Shown here in pieces: positions 17,389 to 26,683 of a stretch of 35,395 nt of DNA. This stretch comes from Candidatus Nanopelagicales bacterium (GTDB lineage Bacteria; Actinomycetota; Actinomycetes; S36-B12), in the NCBI GenBank assembly GCA_021741645.1, contig JAIOXK010000010.1:1-35395 (forward strand). The letters are read 5' to 3'. The stretch's first letter is position 1. Each line of letters begins with the position of its first letter. The translations under genes were made by a program, and so were the position numbers. Under the pieces are notes generated by a model. The model was not told where the DNA came from and did not search any database. It was given only the letters and a program-made list of their open reading frames with translations.

Positions 17389-18641
17389 TCGGCCTCCTCG
17401 GGGGTCATGCCCTCGTCGATCTCGGTGTCGACGATCTGCTCATCGACAGCTGGGTTCTGGGGAGCTTCGCCCTCAACTCCTGGCACTGTGACCTTCAGCG
17501 GCAGGAAGGTCTGCACCCGGATGGGCTCGGGCAGCGGCGTGACCCCGAACGTCTCAAGAGCGCCCTGTCCGGCCAACCGGACGACGTACTGCGTGAAGGC
17601 TAGAGCGCCCGGGTCTTCGGGCGCATCGCAGGTAAGCAGGTGCGACACGCCATTCACCGGCCACCCGACGAGAGGCTGTCCGTCGCCGAGCACGATCTTG
17701 GACGAGGCGACATCAAAGTTGCCCTCGACTGGCACGCCACCCACAGCAGGACTGGCGAACATGCTGCCCGTATCCGGGTCTGTGGTGATGCTCATGGCCC
17801 CTGAGCCCACCTTGTACAACTGAACGTCGTCAGCCGTGACCACGAGCTCACTGCCATCGTCCAAGGTCACGGGGAGATTCGCGGTGGGGATCACATTCGT
17901 GAACGATTGGAATACCGGCATGACGCTGATCGCGCTCTCAACGAGAGTCAGCTCAGAGATCAGGTCCATCGATGTGGGGAACGTCTGGCCGCCGTCGAGG
18001 GTCTCCACGGTTCCCGCGGGCCACTCCTGCGGCACCTCGTTCGCAAGCCAGGTCGTCATGGCCTGCACCGCACCGCTCGGACCCTCTAACTCCATGAGCG
18101 CGAACTCCGGCAGCAGCGTGAGATCGAAGTCGGGATTGGCCTCCACGATCAGCGGGTCCTCCCACGATGTGATCGTGCCGTTCAGAATCCCGGCCACGAT
18201 GGTGGGCGTCATGACGATGCCCTCCAGACCGATGACGTTGTAGGCCATCGAGACGGGGTAAGCGAAGATCGGCACCACGATGGTCTCGCCCGTACTGCAG
18301 TTGTCTGCGGCGAACGAGTCGATGACGTCCTGACCTGGCGTGCGATCAACCAGAGCCACCGGTGCGGGATCGGACTGCGGCACCTCGATGACTGTCGTCT
18401 CGGGGCAGACCCCGCTGAACGCCATCCCCACGGCGTCCATGGAGCCGGCGAAAGCCTCAGGGACGGCCACCTGCACCTCACCGGGCACGCACACGATCGA
18501 CGATTCCGCCTGAGCTGCAAGTACGTCGGGCGGAAGCGGCGGGGTACACGCCGCGACCGTGACCACTGCTGCACCCAGAAGAGAGGTGAGGACGACGCCT
18601 CGGGTCTTGACGGACTGCCGAGACATCGTCCTCACCTTCAT
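17370..18641 (-). CDS. PstS-like substrate-binding lipoprotein
   Basis: Lipobox TVAAC; NGTITSWEDPLIVEANPD, EGPSGAVQAMTTWL resemble PstS fold segments; adjacent to pstS. Confidence 0.75.
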   Translation of the reverse strand: MKVRTMSRQSVKTRGVVLTSLLGAAVVTVAACTPPLPPDVLAAQAESSIVCVPGEVQVAVPEAFAGSMDAVGMAFSGVCPETTVIEVPQSDPAPVALVDRTPGQDVIDSFAADNCSTGETIVVPIFAYPVSMAYNVIGLEGIVMTPTIVAGILNGTITSWEDPLIVEANPDFDLTLLPEFALMELEGPSGAVQAMTTWLANEVPQEWPAGTVETLDGGQTFPTSMDLISELTLVESAISVMPVFQSFTNVIPTANLPVTLDDGSELVVTADDVQLYKVGSGAMSITTDPDTGSMFASPAVGGVPVEGNFDVASSKIVLGDGQPLVGWPVNGVSHLLTCDAPEDPGALAFTQYVVRLAGQGALETFGVTPLPEPIRVQTFLPLKVTVPGVEGEAPQNPAVDEQIVDTEIDEGMTPEEAESAVAE

Positions 18642-18678
18642 CTTCGCTCTGGGTTCAAGTGCTGCTGTTGCTGATGTA

Positions 18679-19734
18679 CTACTGGATCTTCAGAACGAAC
18701 TCACGAGCCTTGGCGAGCACCTTGCCGCTCACCGGCACGTAGCCGAGGGAGGCTGCGCGTGAGGGTCCGCACTTGGCCAGCGTGTAGTCCCAGAACTGGC
18801 GAACACCAAGGCCGTTCGGGCCCTTGCCATCGGTGCGGGCGAGCCCGTAGCTGAAGATGGCGATCGGGTAGGCGCCCTTGGCCTTGACGTTGTAGTTCAG
18901 GCTCACGAGGCCGTTCGCCCCGATGTTCGTCTGGTTTCCGAGTGCCTTGGCGGCAGAGGCCGACGACGGGGCAACGAACTCGCCCAGCGCATTCTGGATG
19001 CGAGCCGAGGGGTAGCCCTTGGCGTCGCCCAGGTCGACGTAGCCGATGGTGCCTTCCTTGGCGAGCACGTTGGCCATGACGCCGGAGTTGCCCTTGCCTG
19101 CGACCGAGTTGGCCGGGGGCTTGCCACCCGGGAATGCCGTGCCCATGTCGTCCTGGACCTTCGGGAAGATCGTGGGCGCCCAGGCGTTCAGGTACTGAAG
19201 GAAGTTGTTCGTGGTACCCGAGGAGTCGGAGCGGTAGGAGATCGTGATCCCCGTCGCCGGGAGCGACTTCGCGATACGCGGGTTATCCTTCTTGATCTCG
19301 TTCGCGTTCCACTTGGTGATCTGGCCACCGAAGATCTTGGCGAGCGTCTTCTGGCTGAGCTGGATGGACGAACCCAGGGTGCGACCGGTCTTCGGGTTCT
19401 TCAGGTTGATCGGGGTCGTGACCGCACCGCCGATGGCCGGGATGTACTCCCATTCGAAGGTCGGCTCACCTGACGAGTACTTGCTGTCCGTCATCGCCGT
19501 GACGAAGGTGCCCTTGGCGAAGTTGCCCTTGCCCGTGCCCGAGCCGGTAGAGGTGTAGGTCACGCTGAAGTTGCTCTGCGACGCATTGAAGTCGGCGGCG
19601 CACTGCGAGATGAAGACGTATGGGAACGAAGCGCCACCAGCCGGGATCTTCTCCTCGGCCAGAGCGGGGGCCGCCAACGCGACCGTGGACATGGCCACGG
19701 CGGTGGAGGCGATGATCGCGAGAGTGCGACGCAC
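18679..19734 (-). CDS. pstS: Phosphate ABC transporter substrate-binding protein
   Basis: GGASFPYVFISQCAADFN, LAKIFGGQITKWNANEIKKDNP, YRSDSSGTTNNFLQYL; GTG start with AAGGAG RBS. Confidence 0.93.
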   Translation of the reverse strand: MRRTLAIIASTAVAMSTVALAAPALAEEKIPAGGASFPYVFISQCAADFNASQSNFSVTYTSTGSGTGKGNFAKGTFVTAMTDSKYSSGEPTFEWEYIPAIGGAVTTPINLKNPKTGRTLGSSIQLSQKTLAKIFGGQITKWNANEIKKDNPRIAKSLPATGITISYRSDSSGTTNNFLQYLNAWAPTIFPKVQDDMGTAFPGGKPPANSVAGKGNSGVMANVLAKEGTIGYVDLGDAKGYPSARIQNALGEFVAPSSASAAKALGNQTNIGANGLVSLNYNVKAKGAYPIAIFSYGLARTDGKGPNGLGVRQFWDYTLAKCGPSRAASLGYVPVSGKVLAKAREFVLKIQ

Positions 19735-19849
19735 TGGAATCTCCTTATATCTGGGAACTGGAACGCTTCGAAACCTAAGGAGCGATGTTGACGCTCCGGT
19801 GCGTCCTCGATGGCATCCAGGCGTTGCTCAAGTGAACAATCCGTGTACC

Positions 19850-19868
19850 GGTGAACAGCGGGTTAACC
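19850..19868 (-). promoter_or_regulatory. PHO-box-like element upstream of pstS
   Basis: Plus strand GGTGAAC-AGCG-GGTTAACC (minus: GGTTAACC-CGCT-GTTCACC), period 11 bp; a further AGTGAAC at 19831; overlaps the pstB stop codon. Confidence 0.7.
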
Positions 19869-20714
19869 GAATCTGCCATTCACGTAGTCGAGGGTGCGCT
19901 GATCCTGGGGGTTTCCGAAGATCTCCGTCGTCGCCCCCTGCTCGACTACGTGCCCGGGCTCGTTCTCTGCCGCAAGGAAGAAGGCTGTGTAGTCCGAGAC
20001 ACGAACAGCCTGCTGCATGTTGTGCGTGACGATGATGATGGTGACGTCCTTCGAGAGCTCGCGGATCGTCTCCTCGATCTTCAGGGTCGAGGCCGGATCA
20101 AGCGCCGAGCATGGCTCATCCATGAGCAGGACGTGCGGCTGCACAGCGAGTGCACGAGCAATGACCAGTCGCTGGGCCTGTCCGCCGGAGAGCTCGCCTG
20201 CCGCCGCGCCGAGGCGGTCCTTCACCTCGGTCCACAGTCCAGCAGAGGTCAGGGTCTGCTCGACGATGTCGTCGTGGTCGCTGCGCTTCATGCCGGAGAG
20301 CTTGAGCCCGGACAGGACGTTTCCGCGGATCGTCATCGAGGGGAACGGGTTCGGCTTCTGGAAGACCATGCCGATCTTGAGCCTGATGTGCACGGGATCG
20401 ATGTCGCGGTCGTAGATGTCCTTGCCCTCGTAGAGAACGGAGCCGGCCAGAGCTGCTCCAGGAATCAACTCGTGGAGGCGGTTCAGCGTGCGAATGAAGG
20501 TCGACTTTCCGCAGCCTGACGGACCGATCAGCGCGGTAACTGTCTGCTTGGGAAAGTCGATATTGACACCCTCAAGCACCTTGCGCTTGCCGAACCAGAC
20601 GCTCACGTCGCGGGCGGACATCTCGGTCTCCTTGCGGACAGGAGCAGAGACCTCGCTGTCCATCAACTCGACCTCACCGACCTCATCGAGGCTGCCGAAC
20701 TCTGCGGTGGCCAT
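19863..20714 (-). CDS. pstB: Phosphate ABC transporter ATP-binding protein
   Basis: GPSGCGKSTFIRTLNRLHELIPGA, FQKPNPFPSMTI, ELSGGQAQRLVIARAL, LLMDEPCSALDP; start at MATAEFG. Confidence 0.96.
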   Translation of the reverse strand: MATAEFGSLDEVGEVELMDSEVSAPVRKETEMSARDVSVWFGKRKVLEGVNIDFPKQTVTALIGPSGCGKSTFIRTLNRLHELIPGAALAGSVLYEGKDIYDRDIDPVHIRLKIGMVFQKPNPFPSMTIRGNVLSGLKLSGMKRSDHDDIVEQTLTSAGLWTEVKDRLGAAAGELSGGQAQRLVIARALAVQPHVLLMDEPCSALDPASTLKIEETIRELSKDVTIIIVTHNMQQAVRVSDYTAFFLAAENEPGHVVEQGATTEIFGNPQDQRTLDYVNGRFG

Positions 20715-20727
20715 GGTGTTCCTTCCT

Positions 20728-21810
20728 CTACTTACTACTGAGTCGGCCCCGGCCGACGACGCGGGCGATGACAAACAGGATACCGACGAGGACGATGAGA
20801 ACGAGGGCTGAGGCCCAGGCCCGCGCGACCGCATCGGGGTAGGGCAGTGCCACATTGTTGAAGATGTACGTCGGAACGGCTGCGATCGGCCCACCGAACG
20901 GGTTCACGATCGTGGAGTCCGCATAGCCGGATGCCAGCAGCAACGGTGCGGTCTCGCCGATGACTCGTGCCACGCCCAGAATGATGGCTGTGATGATGCC
21001 CGTGCGTGCTGCCGGAAGTACGACCCGGAACACGGTGCGAGCCCGGGTCGACCCGAGTGCCAGGGCTCCCGTGCGCAAGTCGTCAGGCACGAGTTTGAGG
21101 ACCTCTTCGGCAGTGCGTGCCACCGTCGGGAGCATGAGAATCGCGTATGCCAGGCCACCGGCGAAGGCCCCCTGCTCAAATGCGCCGGTCGCCACGATGA
21201 TGGTCAAGACGAACAGGCCGGCCACCACCGAGGGAACGCCGGACATCGCCTGAACGAAGAAGCGCACATAGGGCACCGCCCGCCCGCGGACCTCGGTGAT
21301 GTAGATGGCGGTGGCGATGCCGATCGGTACGGCGATCAGTGCGGAGATGCCCACGATGAGGAGGGTGCCGAGAATCGCATGGCCAATGCCGCCGTACTCA
21401 AGCGGCGTACTGGGGCTGACGTACACGTTGTTCTGGTAGATGAAGTGCGCGCTGAGTGCAGAGAATCCACGGACGATGAGGGACCCGATGACCGAGATCA
21501 GGATCACGAGGCTGAAGATCGTCGCGCCGATGGCATTGACGATGATGACGGAGTCGAGGATCCCCCGCTTGCCGCGAGTCGCAAACGCCGCGAAGCCGGA
21601 TGCGATCAGCTGCAGTGGCAGGTAGACGACGGTCATGAGCAGGGCCCCGGGGATATCTCCCCAAATGAAGAGAGCTCCCACGATCACGAGGGGAATCAGC
21701 GTCGCCAGCACCACGGACCAGGTGAAGACGGGCGTCTTCTTCCGCCACGGGTGCTGGATCCGCTGCTCCTGAAGGGCTGGCAGACTCTCAGCGTCAAAGG
21801 TGATCGTCAC
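20728..21810 (-). CDS. pstA: Phosphate ABC transporter permease PstA
   Basis: Multi-TM; GVPSVVAGLFVL, LMLPTVARTAEEVLKLVPDDLRTGALALGSTR. Confidence 0.94.
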   Translation of the reverse strand: MTITFDAESLPALQEQRIQHPWRKKTPVFTWSVVLATLIPLVIVGALFIWGDIPGALLMTVVYLPLQLIASGFAAFATRGKRGILDSVIIVNAIGATIFSLVILISVIGSLIVRGFSALSAHFIYQNNVYVSPSTPLEYGGIGHAILGTLLIVGISALIAVPIGIATAIYITEVRGRAVPYVRFFVQAMSGVPSVVAGLFVLTIIVATGAFEQGAFAGGLAYAILMLPTVARTAEEVLKLVPDDLRTGALALGSTRARTVFRVVLPAARTGIITAIILGVARVIGETAPLLLASGYADSTIVNPFGGPIAAVPTYIFNNVALPYPDAVARAWASALVLIVLVGILFVIARVVGRGRLSSK

Positions 21811-22775
21811 TTCTGCAGCCTCCCTGTCCGTGCGACGATGAGGTTGGCGATGACGTTCACGATCAGTGTCATCACGAAGAGGAAGAACCCTGCTGCGAGC
21901 AGAAGGCTCAGTTCGAACTCTCCCGAGACCTCACCGAAGCGCGAGACGATCAGGGTGGCCACCGATCCACCACCGGACTCGATGATCTGGTACCAGTTGA
22001 CCTCGAACACGATCTTGAGAACGAAGAACACTGCGATCGTCTCTCCGAGGGCACGACCGAGGCCGAGCATGACTCCGCCCACGATTCCGCCTCGCCCGTA
22101 GGGAAGGGCGACGTAGCGGAGCATCGTCCACATCGATGAGCCGAGGGCCTCGGAGGCGTTGATGAGGTCCGGTGGCGTGCGGGCGAGCACCTCGCGCGAG
22201 ACCGACGTGATGATGGGGATCATCATGATCGCCAGGACGAATCCGGCGATGAATGGTGTCCCGAGGAAGTTCCCGCTCGTGTTCTGGAAGATCGGAATCC
22301 AGCCCAGATACTGGTTCAGCAGGCGCTGCCACTCCTCGGCCGACGGGTTGAGGATGTAGAACGCCCACAGGCCGAGGATGACCGAGGGAATGGCCGCCAT
22401 CAGGTCGATCAGGTTGGTGAGAGCCGTCGCCACTCGTTTGGGTGCCAGGAAGACCATGAAGATGCTCAGGAGCAAGGAGGCTGGCACCGCGATGACCAGA
22501 CCCACGACGGCCAGAAGGATCGAGCCGTAGAGCATGCCCCAGATGCCCGCCGTGGGCGGATCGGTGTTGATATCCCACGCAGTGGTCGTGAGGAACGACA
22601 GTCCCTGAGACTCGAAGGCGGGGATGGTCTGGAGGCCGAGGAACACGGCAATCCCAGCCAGCACAGCGAGCGCCGTGAACGCGGCAAGCGTCACGGTCCG
22701 GTTGAACACCCGGTCGCCCCGGTGGGATGTGGCCGCGGACTTGAGGTCGCGGTACTCGGTCTCCGTCGAGGACAT
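21807..22775 (-). CDS. pstC: Phosphate ABC transporter permease PstC
   Basis: Multi-TM; AIPSVILGLWAFYIL, PPDLINASEALGSSMWTMLRYVALPYGRGGIVGG. Confidence 0.95.
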   Translation of the reverse strand: MSSTETEYRDLKSAATSHRGDRVFNRTVTLAAFTALAVLAGIAVFLGLQTIPAFESQGLSFLTTTAWDINTDPPTAGIWGMLYGSILLAVVGLVIAVPASLLLSIFMVFLAPKRVATALTNLIDLMAAIPSVILGLWAFYILNPSAEEWQRLLNQYLGWIPIFQNTSGNFLGTPFIAGFVLAIMMIPIITSVSREVLARTPPDLINASEALGSSMWTMLRYVALPYGRGGIVGGVMLGLGRALGETIAVFFVLKIVFEVNWYQIIESGGGSVATLIVSRFGEVSGEFELSLLLAAGFFLFVMTLIVNVIANLIVARTGRLQK

Positions 22776-22841
22776 GACGGGAGCGTCGTGGAGACCGATG
22801 GACGATGCCCCACGGGCCGTGAAACGTGAACCTACTGCAAC

Positions 22842-22858
22842 ATGAACACCCGATGAAC
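22842..22858 (-). promoter_or_regulatory. PHO-box-like element proximal to pstC
   Basis: Plus strand ATGAAC-ACCCG-ATGAAC, period 11 bp, about 67 bp upstream of pstC; additional GTGAAC at 22826. Confidence 0.55.
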
Positions 22859-23021
22859 ACCCTCCAGGGCGGGGTCATCGCCGCTTCACCGTCTGGGCCA
22901 CGGGCGCCATCACGGTGCCTGATCACGCTGCCTGACGGCGCTTCCTGCTGATGTCGGCTGATCTTGGCTGCGCGCACATCCTCGGTTACCGGGAACACAT
23001 CCCAGGAGCTGGAAAGCGTTG

Positions 23022-23039
23022 GGTTAACTCAAGGTGAAC
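23022..23039 (-). promoter_or_regulatory. PHO-box-like element distal to pstC
   Basis: GGTTAAC-TCAA-GGTGAAC, period 11 bp, about 247 bp upstream of pstC. Confidence 0.65.
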
Positions 23040-23051
23040 GCAGGTGGCCTG

Positions 23052-23255
23052 CTAGTCGGCCACGCCCTCGCAGGCCTTGAAGAACCGGTCCCGCCATCTG
23101 TCGGCCTTGGCGCGCAGGGAGGCCAGTTCAATCATCTCGTCCTTGTCCAGAGCCGGATCCTCATCTGAGGTCAGGACCGGCGTGATGCGCTCGGCGTACT
23201 TGGACTCGAAGTGCCGCCAGCGTTCGAGCGGGTCAGCATCCTTGGACTTGGCCAC
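23052..23255 (-). CDS. Small hypothetical protein
   Basis: VAKSKDADPLERWRHFESKYAERITPVLTSDEDPALDKDEMIELASLRAKADRWRDRFFKACEGVAD; GTG start chosen, ORF track extends to 23321. Confidence 0.6.
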   Translation of the reverse strand: MAKSKDADPLERWRHFESKYAERITPVLTSDEDPALDKDEMIELASLRAKADRWRDRFFKACEGVAD

Positions 23256-23337
23256 GCTCGGAACATACCGCGCCAAGATGAACACCCCGCAGGGAACGTG
23301 GCTACTCCCCCGACCGGGCACCCCGCCGGCGCGACCG

Positions 23338-24549
23338 TCAGGCGTGTCGCAGGTCGACCACTGTGACCTCGTCTCCCGCTGCCACCGAGGTGACCTCCTC
23401 GGGCACGACGATCAGGGCGTCAGACTCGGCCAGCCCACCGAGCACATGGGATCCCTGACCGGTGCCCACCGGAGCAACGTCACCCGAGGGCAGGAACACC
23501 GCCCGGGCGAACTGCCGCTTGTGGGGCGGCGACGTCAGGCTGGCAGCACAGCGGGCTCGCAGGATCGGTCGGTCGAGGTCCGGCAGGCCGCGCATCAACC
23601 GGATGGCTGGCCGCACGAAGTTCTCGAAGGAGATGTAACTGCTCACCGGATTTCCCGGGAGAGTGATGATCGGCGTGCGCTCCTCCCCCACATGGCCGTG
23701 CCCTTGCGGCATGCCGGGGTTCATGGCGATCTTCATGAAGTCGACCGACCCCAGAGTGCTCAGCACCGCCTTGACGGTGTCGTACGCCCCCATGCTGACC
23801 CCGCCGCTGGTGAGGATCAGGTCGCACCGATGCAGCTGATCCTCGATCGCGGTCATGAAGGCCGCCTCGTCGTCGATGATCGGACCCACGCGATAGGCAT
23901 CGGCCCCGGCCTCGTGGCAGGCAGCCACCAGCAGGTAGCTGTTGCTGTCCGTGATGAGTCCGTGCCGCAACGGCGTTCCTGGCTCCACCAGTTCCGAGCC
24001 GGTGGAGATGACGGCCACACGGGGTCGAGGCCGCACCTTGACCGTGCCGCAGCCGACCGCTGCCAGAATCGCCATCTGCCGGGCACCGATCAACGTGCCC
24101 GCGCGCATGACGACGTCACCGGCAACCACGTCCTCCGCCGCCTTGCGCACGTAGGCACCCGGATCCACCGAGTCCAAGATGAGCACGGTGTCGACACCTG
24201 CATCCGTCCGCTCGACCGGCACCACCGCATCCGCGCCCTCCGGCATCGGCGCCCCCGTCATGATCCGAATCGCGGTTCCCGGGCGCAGGCTCTCCGATGC
24301 TCGGTAGCCCGCCGGCACGTCGTCGATGACAGTCAGCGATACCGGGCTCTCCGCCGAGGCGTCGGCGATCTCGGCTGACGCGACCGCGTAGCCGTCCATC
24401 GAGGAGTTGTCGAACGAGGGCAGCGGCCACGGAGCGGAGACGTCCTCCGCCAGCACGCACTCATGGGCGGAAGACAACGGGACGTTCAGCGGGGCCAGCG
24501 GCTCGACACTGCCCAGGATGCGAGCGCGGTAGTCGTCGACGTTCAGCAC
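23338..24549 (-). CDS. moeA: Molybdopterin molybdenumtransferase
   Basis: PSFDNSSMDGYAV, IMTGAPMPEGADAVVPVE, ISTGSELVEPG, LTSGGVSMGAYD, LPGNPVSSYISFE. Confidence 0.95.
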   Translation of the reverse strand: MLNVDDYRARILGSVEPLAPLNVPLSSAHECVLAEDVSAPWPLPSFDNSSMDGYAVASAEIADASAESPVSLTVIDDVPAGYRASESLRPGTAIRIMTGAPMPEGADAVVPVERTDAGVDTVLILDSVDPGAYVRKAAEDVVAGDVVMRAGTLIGARQMAILAAVGCGTVKVRPRPRVAVISTGSELVEPGTPLRHGLITDSNSYLLVAACHEAGADAYRVGPIIDDEAAFMTAIEDQLHRCDLILTSGGVSMGAYDTVKAVLSTLGSVDFMKIAMNPGMPQGHGHVGEERTPIITLPGNPVSSYISFENFVRPAIRLMRGLPDLDRPILRARCAASLTSPPHKRQFARAVFLPSGDVAPVGTGQGSHVLGGLAESDALIVVPEEVTSVAAGDEVTVVDLRHA

Positions 24550-24568
24550 GGTGCGACTCTAGAGGGGA

Positions 24569-25069
24569 TCAGCGCTCGGCCATGTTCGAGATGCCCTTGG
24601 CTCCCATCATGACCGTGAGTGTGCGGGCACGGGCATCGGACTTGTTGCTGACGTTGTGCCAGATGCCCTTGGCCTGGACGAAGGCGCTGCCGGCAGGGAA
24701 GTCCTTCACGACGCCCGCGTCGTACTCGATGCTGATCGCACCCTCCATGACATAGACGTAGGTGGGCACCCGGTACTTGCGCCACCCGGACTCCTGGCCG
24801 GGCTCCAGCACCTCGAGCTCACTGCTGATCTGGGCCTTTTTCTTCTTGGGGTACTCGATCGGCTGATCCAGCGCCGTGAGGGCCTGAGCGTCCATGAGGA
24901 CGGCCGCACCCTCGAGTGCCGCCACCTCCTCGAGCGTCGATGCCTCGCCCTCGGGAAGGGCCTCATCGTCGCCACCGCAGGCCGCGAGGCCAAGGGACAG
25001 GAGCGCGGTGGCAGCGACCACGGCAAGTCGGGATCTCGTCGAGCGAGTACCCGTTGCCGACGTCTTCAT
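24569..25069 (-). CDS. Cupin-domain lipoprotein
   Basis: Lipobox LGLAAC; cupin-like LEPGQESGWRKYRVPTYVYVMEGAISIEYDAG. Confidence 0.8.
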   Translation of the reverse strand: MKTSATGTRSTRSRLAVVAATALLSLGLAACGGDDEALPEGEASTLEEVAALEGAAVLMDAQALTALDQPIEYPKKKKAQISSELEVLEPGQESGWRKYRVPTYVYVMEGAISIEYDAGVVKDFPAGSAFVQAKGIWHNVSNKSDARARTLTVMMGAKGISNMAER

Positions 25070-25135
25070 CTCATCACTGTAACCCCGCGGACGGCCTCCG
25101 GCACGGGATTTCACGGGACCTGCCAGACTCCGGCC

Positions 25136-25852
25136 ATGCGTCGCCGCTGGGCTGCCTGGGCCCCCTCACACACGGTGCCGGTGACGTCGTGGCGGTCGAA
25201 CTCCCGCTGGCGCACCAGCCCGGGCAACTTCGCCCTCCTCGTCTTCGGCCTGTGGCTCTTCGGCACCGGCGAGGCCCTCCTGGTCACCGCCGGGCTGGGT
25301 AACGGTCCGTGGACCGTGCTTGCTCAGGGCCTGACGACGAAAACGCCACTCAGCATCGGCATGGCGACCTTCATCATCAGCGTCATCGTGCTGCTCCTGT
25401 GGATTCCTCTGCGCGAGCGCCCCGGGCTCGGCACCATCATGAACGCGATCGTCATCGCCACCGCGCTGCAGGTCATGGTCCTGGTGCTGCCGACAGACCA
25501 TCCGGGCGGCTTCCTCGGCCTCATCACGCAGCTGGCCATGGTCCTCGGCGGAATCGCCCTCATCGGGCTCGGCAGCGGCATCTACCTCACGACGGGTCTC
25601 GGACCGGGCCCCCGCGACGGCTGGATGACCGGCGTGCACCAGCGCACCGGCTGGCCCGTCAGTCGCGTGCGGCTGGGAATCGAGGCGACCGTGCTGACGA
25701 TCGGCTGGCTGCTCGGTGGCACGGTCGGCATCGGGACGGTCCTGTTCGCGCTGCTCGTCGGCCCGGCCGTGGGCTACGGGTTGCGCGTGGTGAAGTCCGT
25801 CGATCGGGGAGCCGTCACCGATGACGAGCAGCATCCGGAACTGGAGGCCTGA
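25136..25852 (+). CDS. YczE/YitT-like integral membrane protein
   Basis: Multiple TM segments; GTGEALLVTAGLGNGPWTVLAQGL and GSGIYLTTGLGPGPRDGWMTGVHQRTG. Confidence 0.75.
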   Translation: MRRRWAAWAPSHTVPVTSWRSNSRWRTSPGNFALLVFGLWLFGTGEALLVTAGLGNGPWTVLAQGLTTKTPLSIGMATFIISVIVLLLWIPLRERPGLGTIMNAIVIATALQVMVLVLPTDHPGGFLGLITQLAMVLGGIALIGLGSGIYLTTGLGPGPRDGWMTGVHQRTGWPVSRVRLGIEATVLTIGWLLGGTVGIGTVLFALLVGPAVGYGLRVVKSVDRGAVTDDEQHPELEA

Positions 25853-25856
25853 GCGC

Positions 25857-26450
25857 ATGACGGCGCAGATCTGGCTGATTCGCCACGGTGAGACCGAGTG
25901 GAGTCGCACCGGACGCCACACCGGACGGACCGATGTTCCCCTCACCGAGGCCGGAGTCGCGGCGGCCGCACGCCTGGCCCCGCGGGTGAGCACGCTCTCT
26001 CCCGGCCTCGTCCTGTGCAGTCCACTCCAGCGCGCCCGAGACACGGCCCGGCTTGCCGGACTCACGCCTGACTCCTGCACCGACGACCTGCTCGAATGGG
26101 ACTACGGCGCATGGGAGGGCCGCACGACGGCCGAGATCCGCCAGGAAGCCGCCGACCCCGCCTGGCTGATCTGGGATCACGACGTGCCACCCGGTGACAC
26201 CGCAGGCGAGAGCCTCTCGGACGTCGCCGTTCGCGTCGAGCGGGTGATCGACCAGTGCACTCCCGAGCTCGACGCGGGTCGTGACTGCATCCTGGTCGCC
26301 CACGGGCACGTGCTGAGAATCCTCACGGCACGGTGGCTTGGACTTCCCCCGATCGATGGCCGCCTGTTCGTCCTCGATGCCGGGAAGCTGTCTGCCCTCG
26401 GTTTCGAGCACGAGACGCGAACCATGCGACTCTGGAACTCCGGTTCCTGA
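25857..26450 (+). CDS. Histidine phosphatase (phosphoglycerate-mutase-like) family protein
   Basis: IWLIRHGETEWSRTGRHTGRTDVPLTEAG; LVAHGHVLRIL. Confidence 0.9.
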   Translation: MTAQIWLIRHGETEWSRTGRHTGRTDVPLTEAGVAAAARLAPRVSTLSPGLVLCSPLQRARDTARLAGLTPDSCTDDLLEWDYGAWEGRTTAEIRQEAADPAWLIWDHDVPPGDTAGESLSDVAVRVERVIDQCTPELDAGRDCILVAHGHVLRILTARWLGLPPIDGRLFVLDAGKLSALGFEHETRTMRLWNSGS

Positions 26451-26470
26451 ATCTTTGGCAGGATGGATGC

Positions 26471-26683
26471 ATGGCTAATACCCCGAATCCGGACGACAGC
26501 TCCCGCCGCACGCTTCGATTCTCGCTGTTCCTCCAAGGGTTCGCGCTTGTGATGATGGGCGGCGCCCTGATCGTCCGCGTGACGGTCCTCGGCTGGGACA
26601 TGGCCGCGTTCCTGCTCACCGGCCTCGTCGTCGTGATCGCGGGAGCCATGGGGTGGACCGTGAATCGACTCCGCAATGACTGA
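26471..26683 (+). CDS. Small membrane protein (two TM segments)
   Basis: MANTPNPDDSSRRTLRFSLFLQGFALVMMGGALIVRVTVLGWDMAAFLLTGLVVVIAGAMGW. Confidence 0.6.
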   Translation: MANTPNPDDSSRRTLRFSLFLQGFALVMMGGALIVRVTVLGWDMAAFLLTGLVVVIAGAMGWTVNRLRND

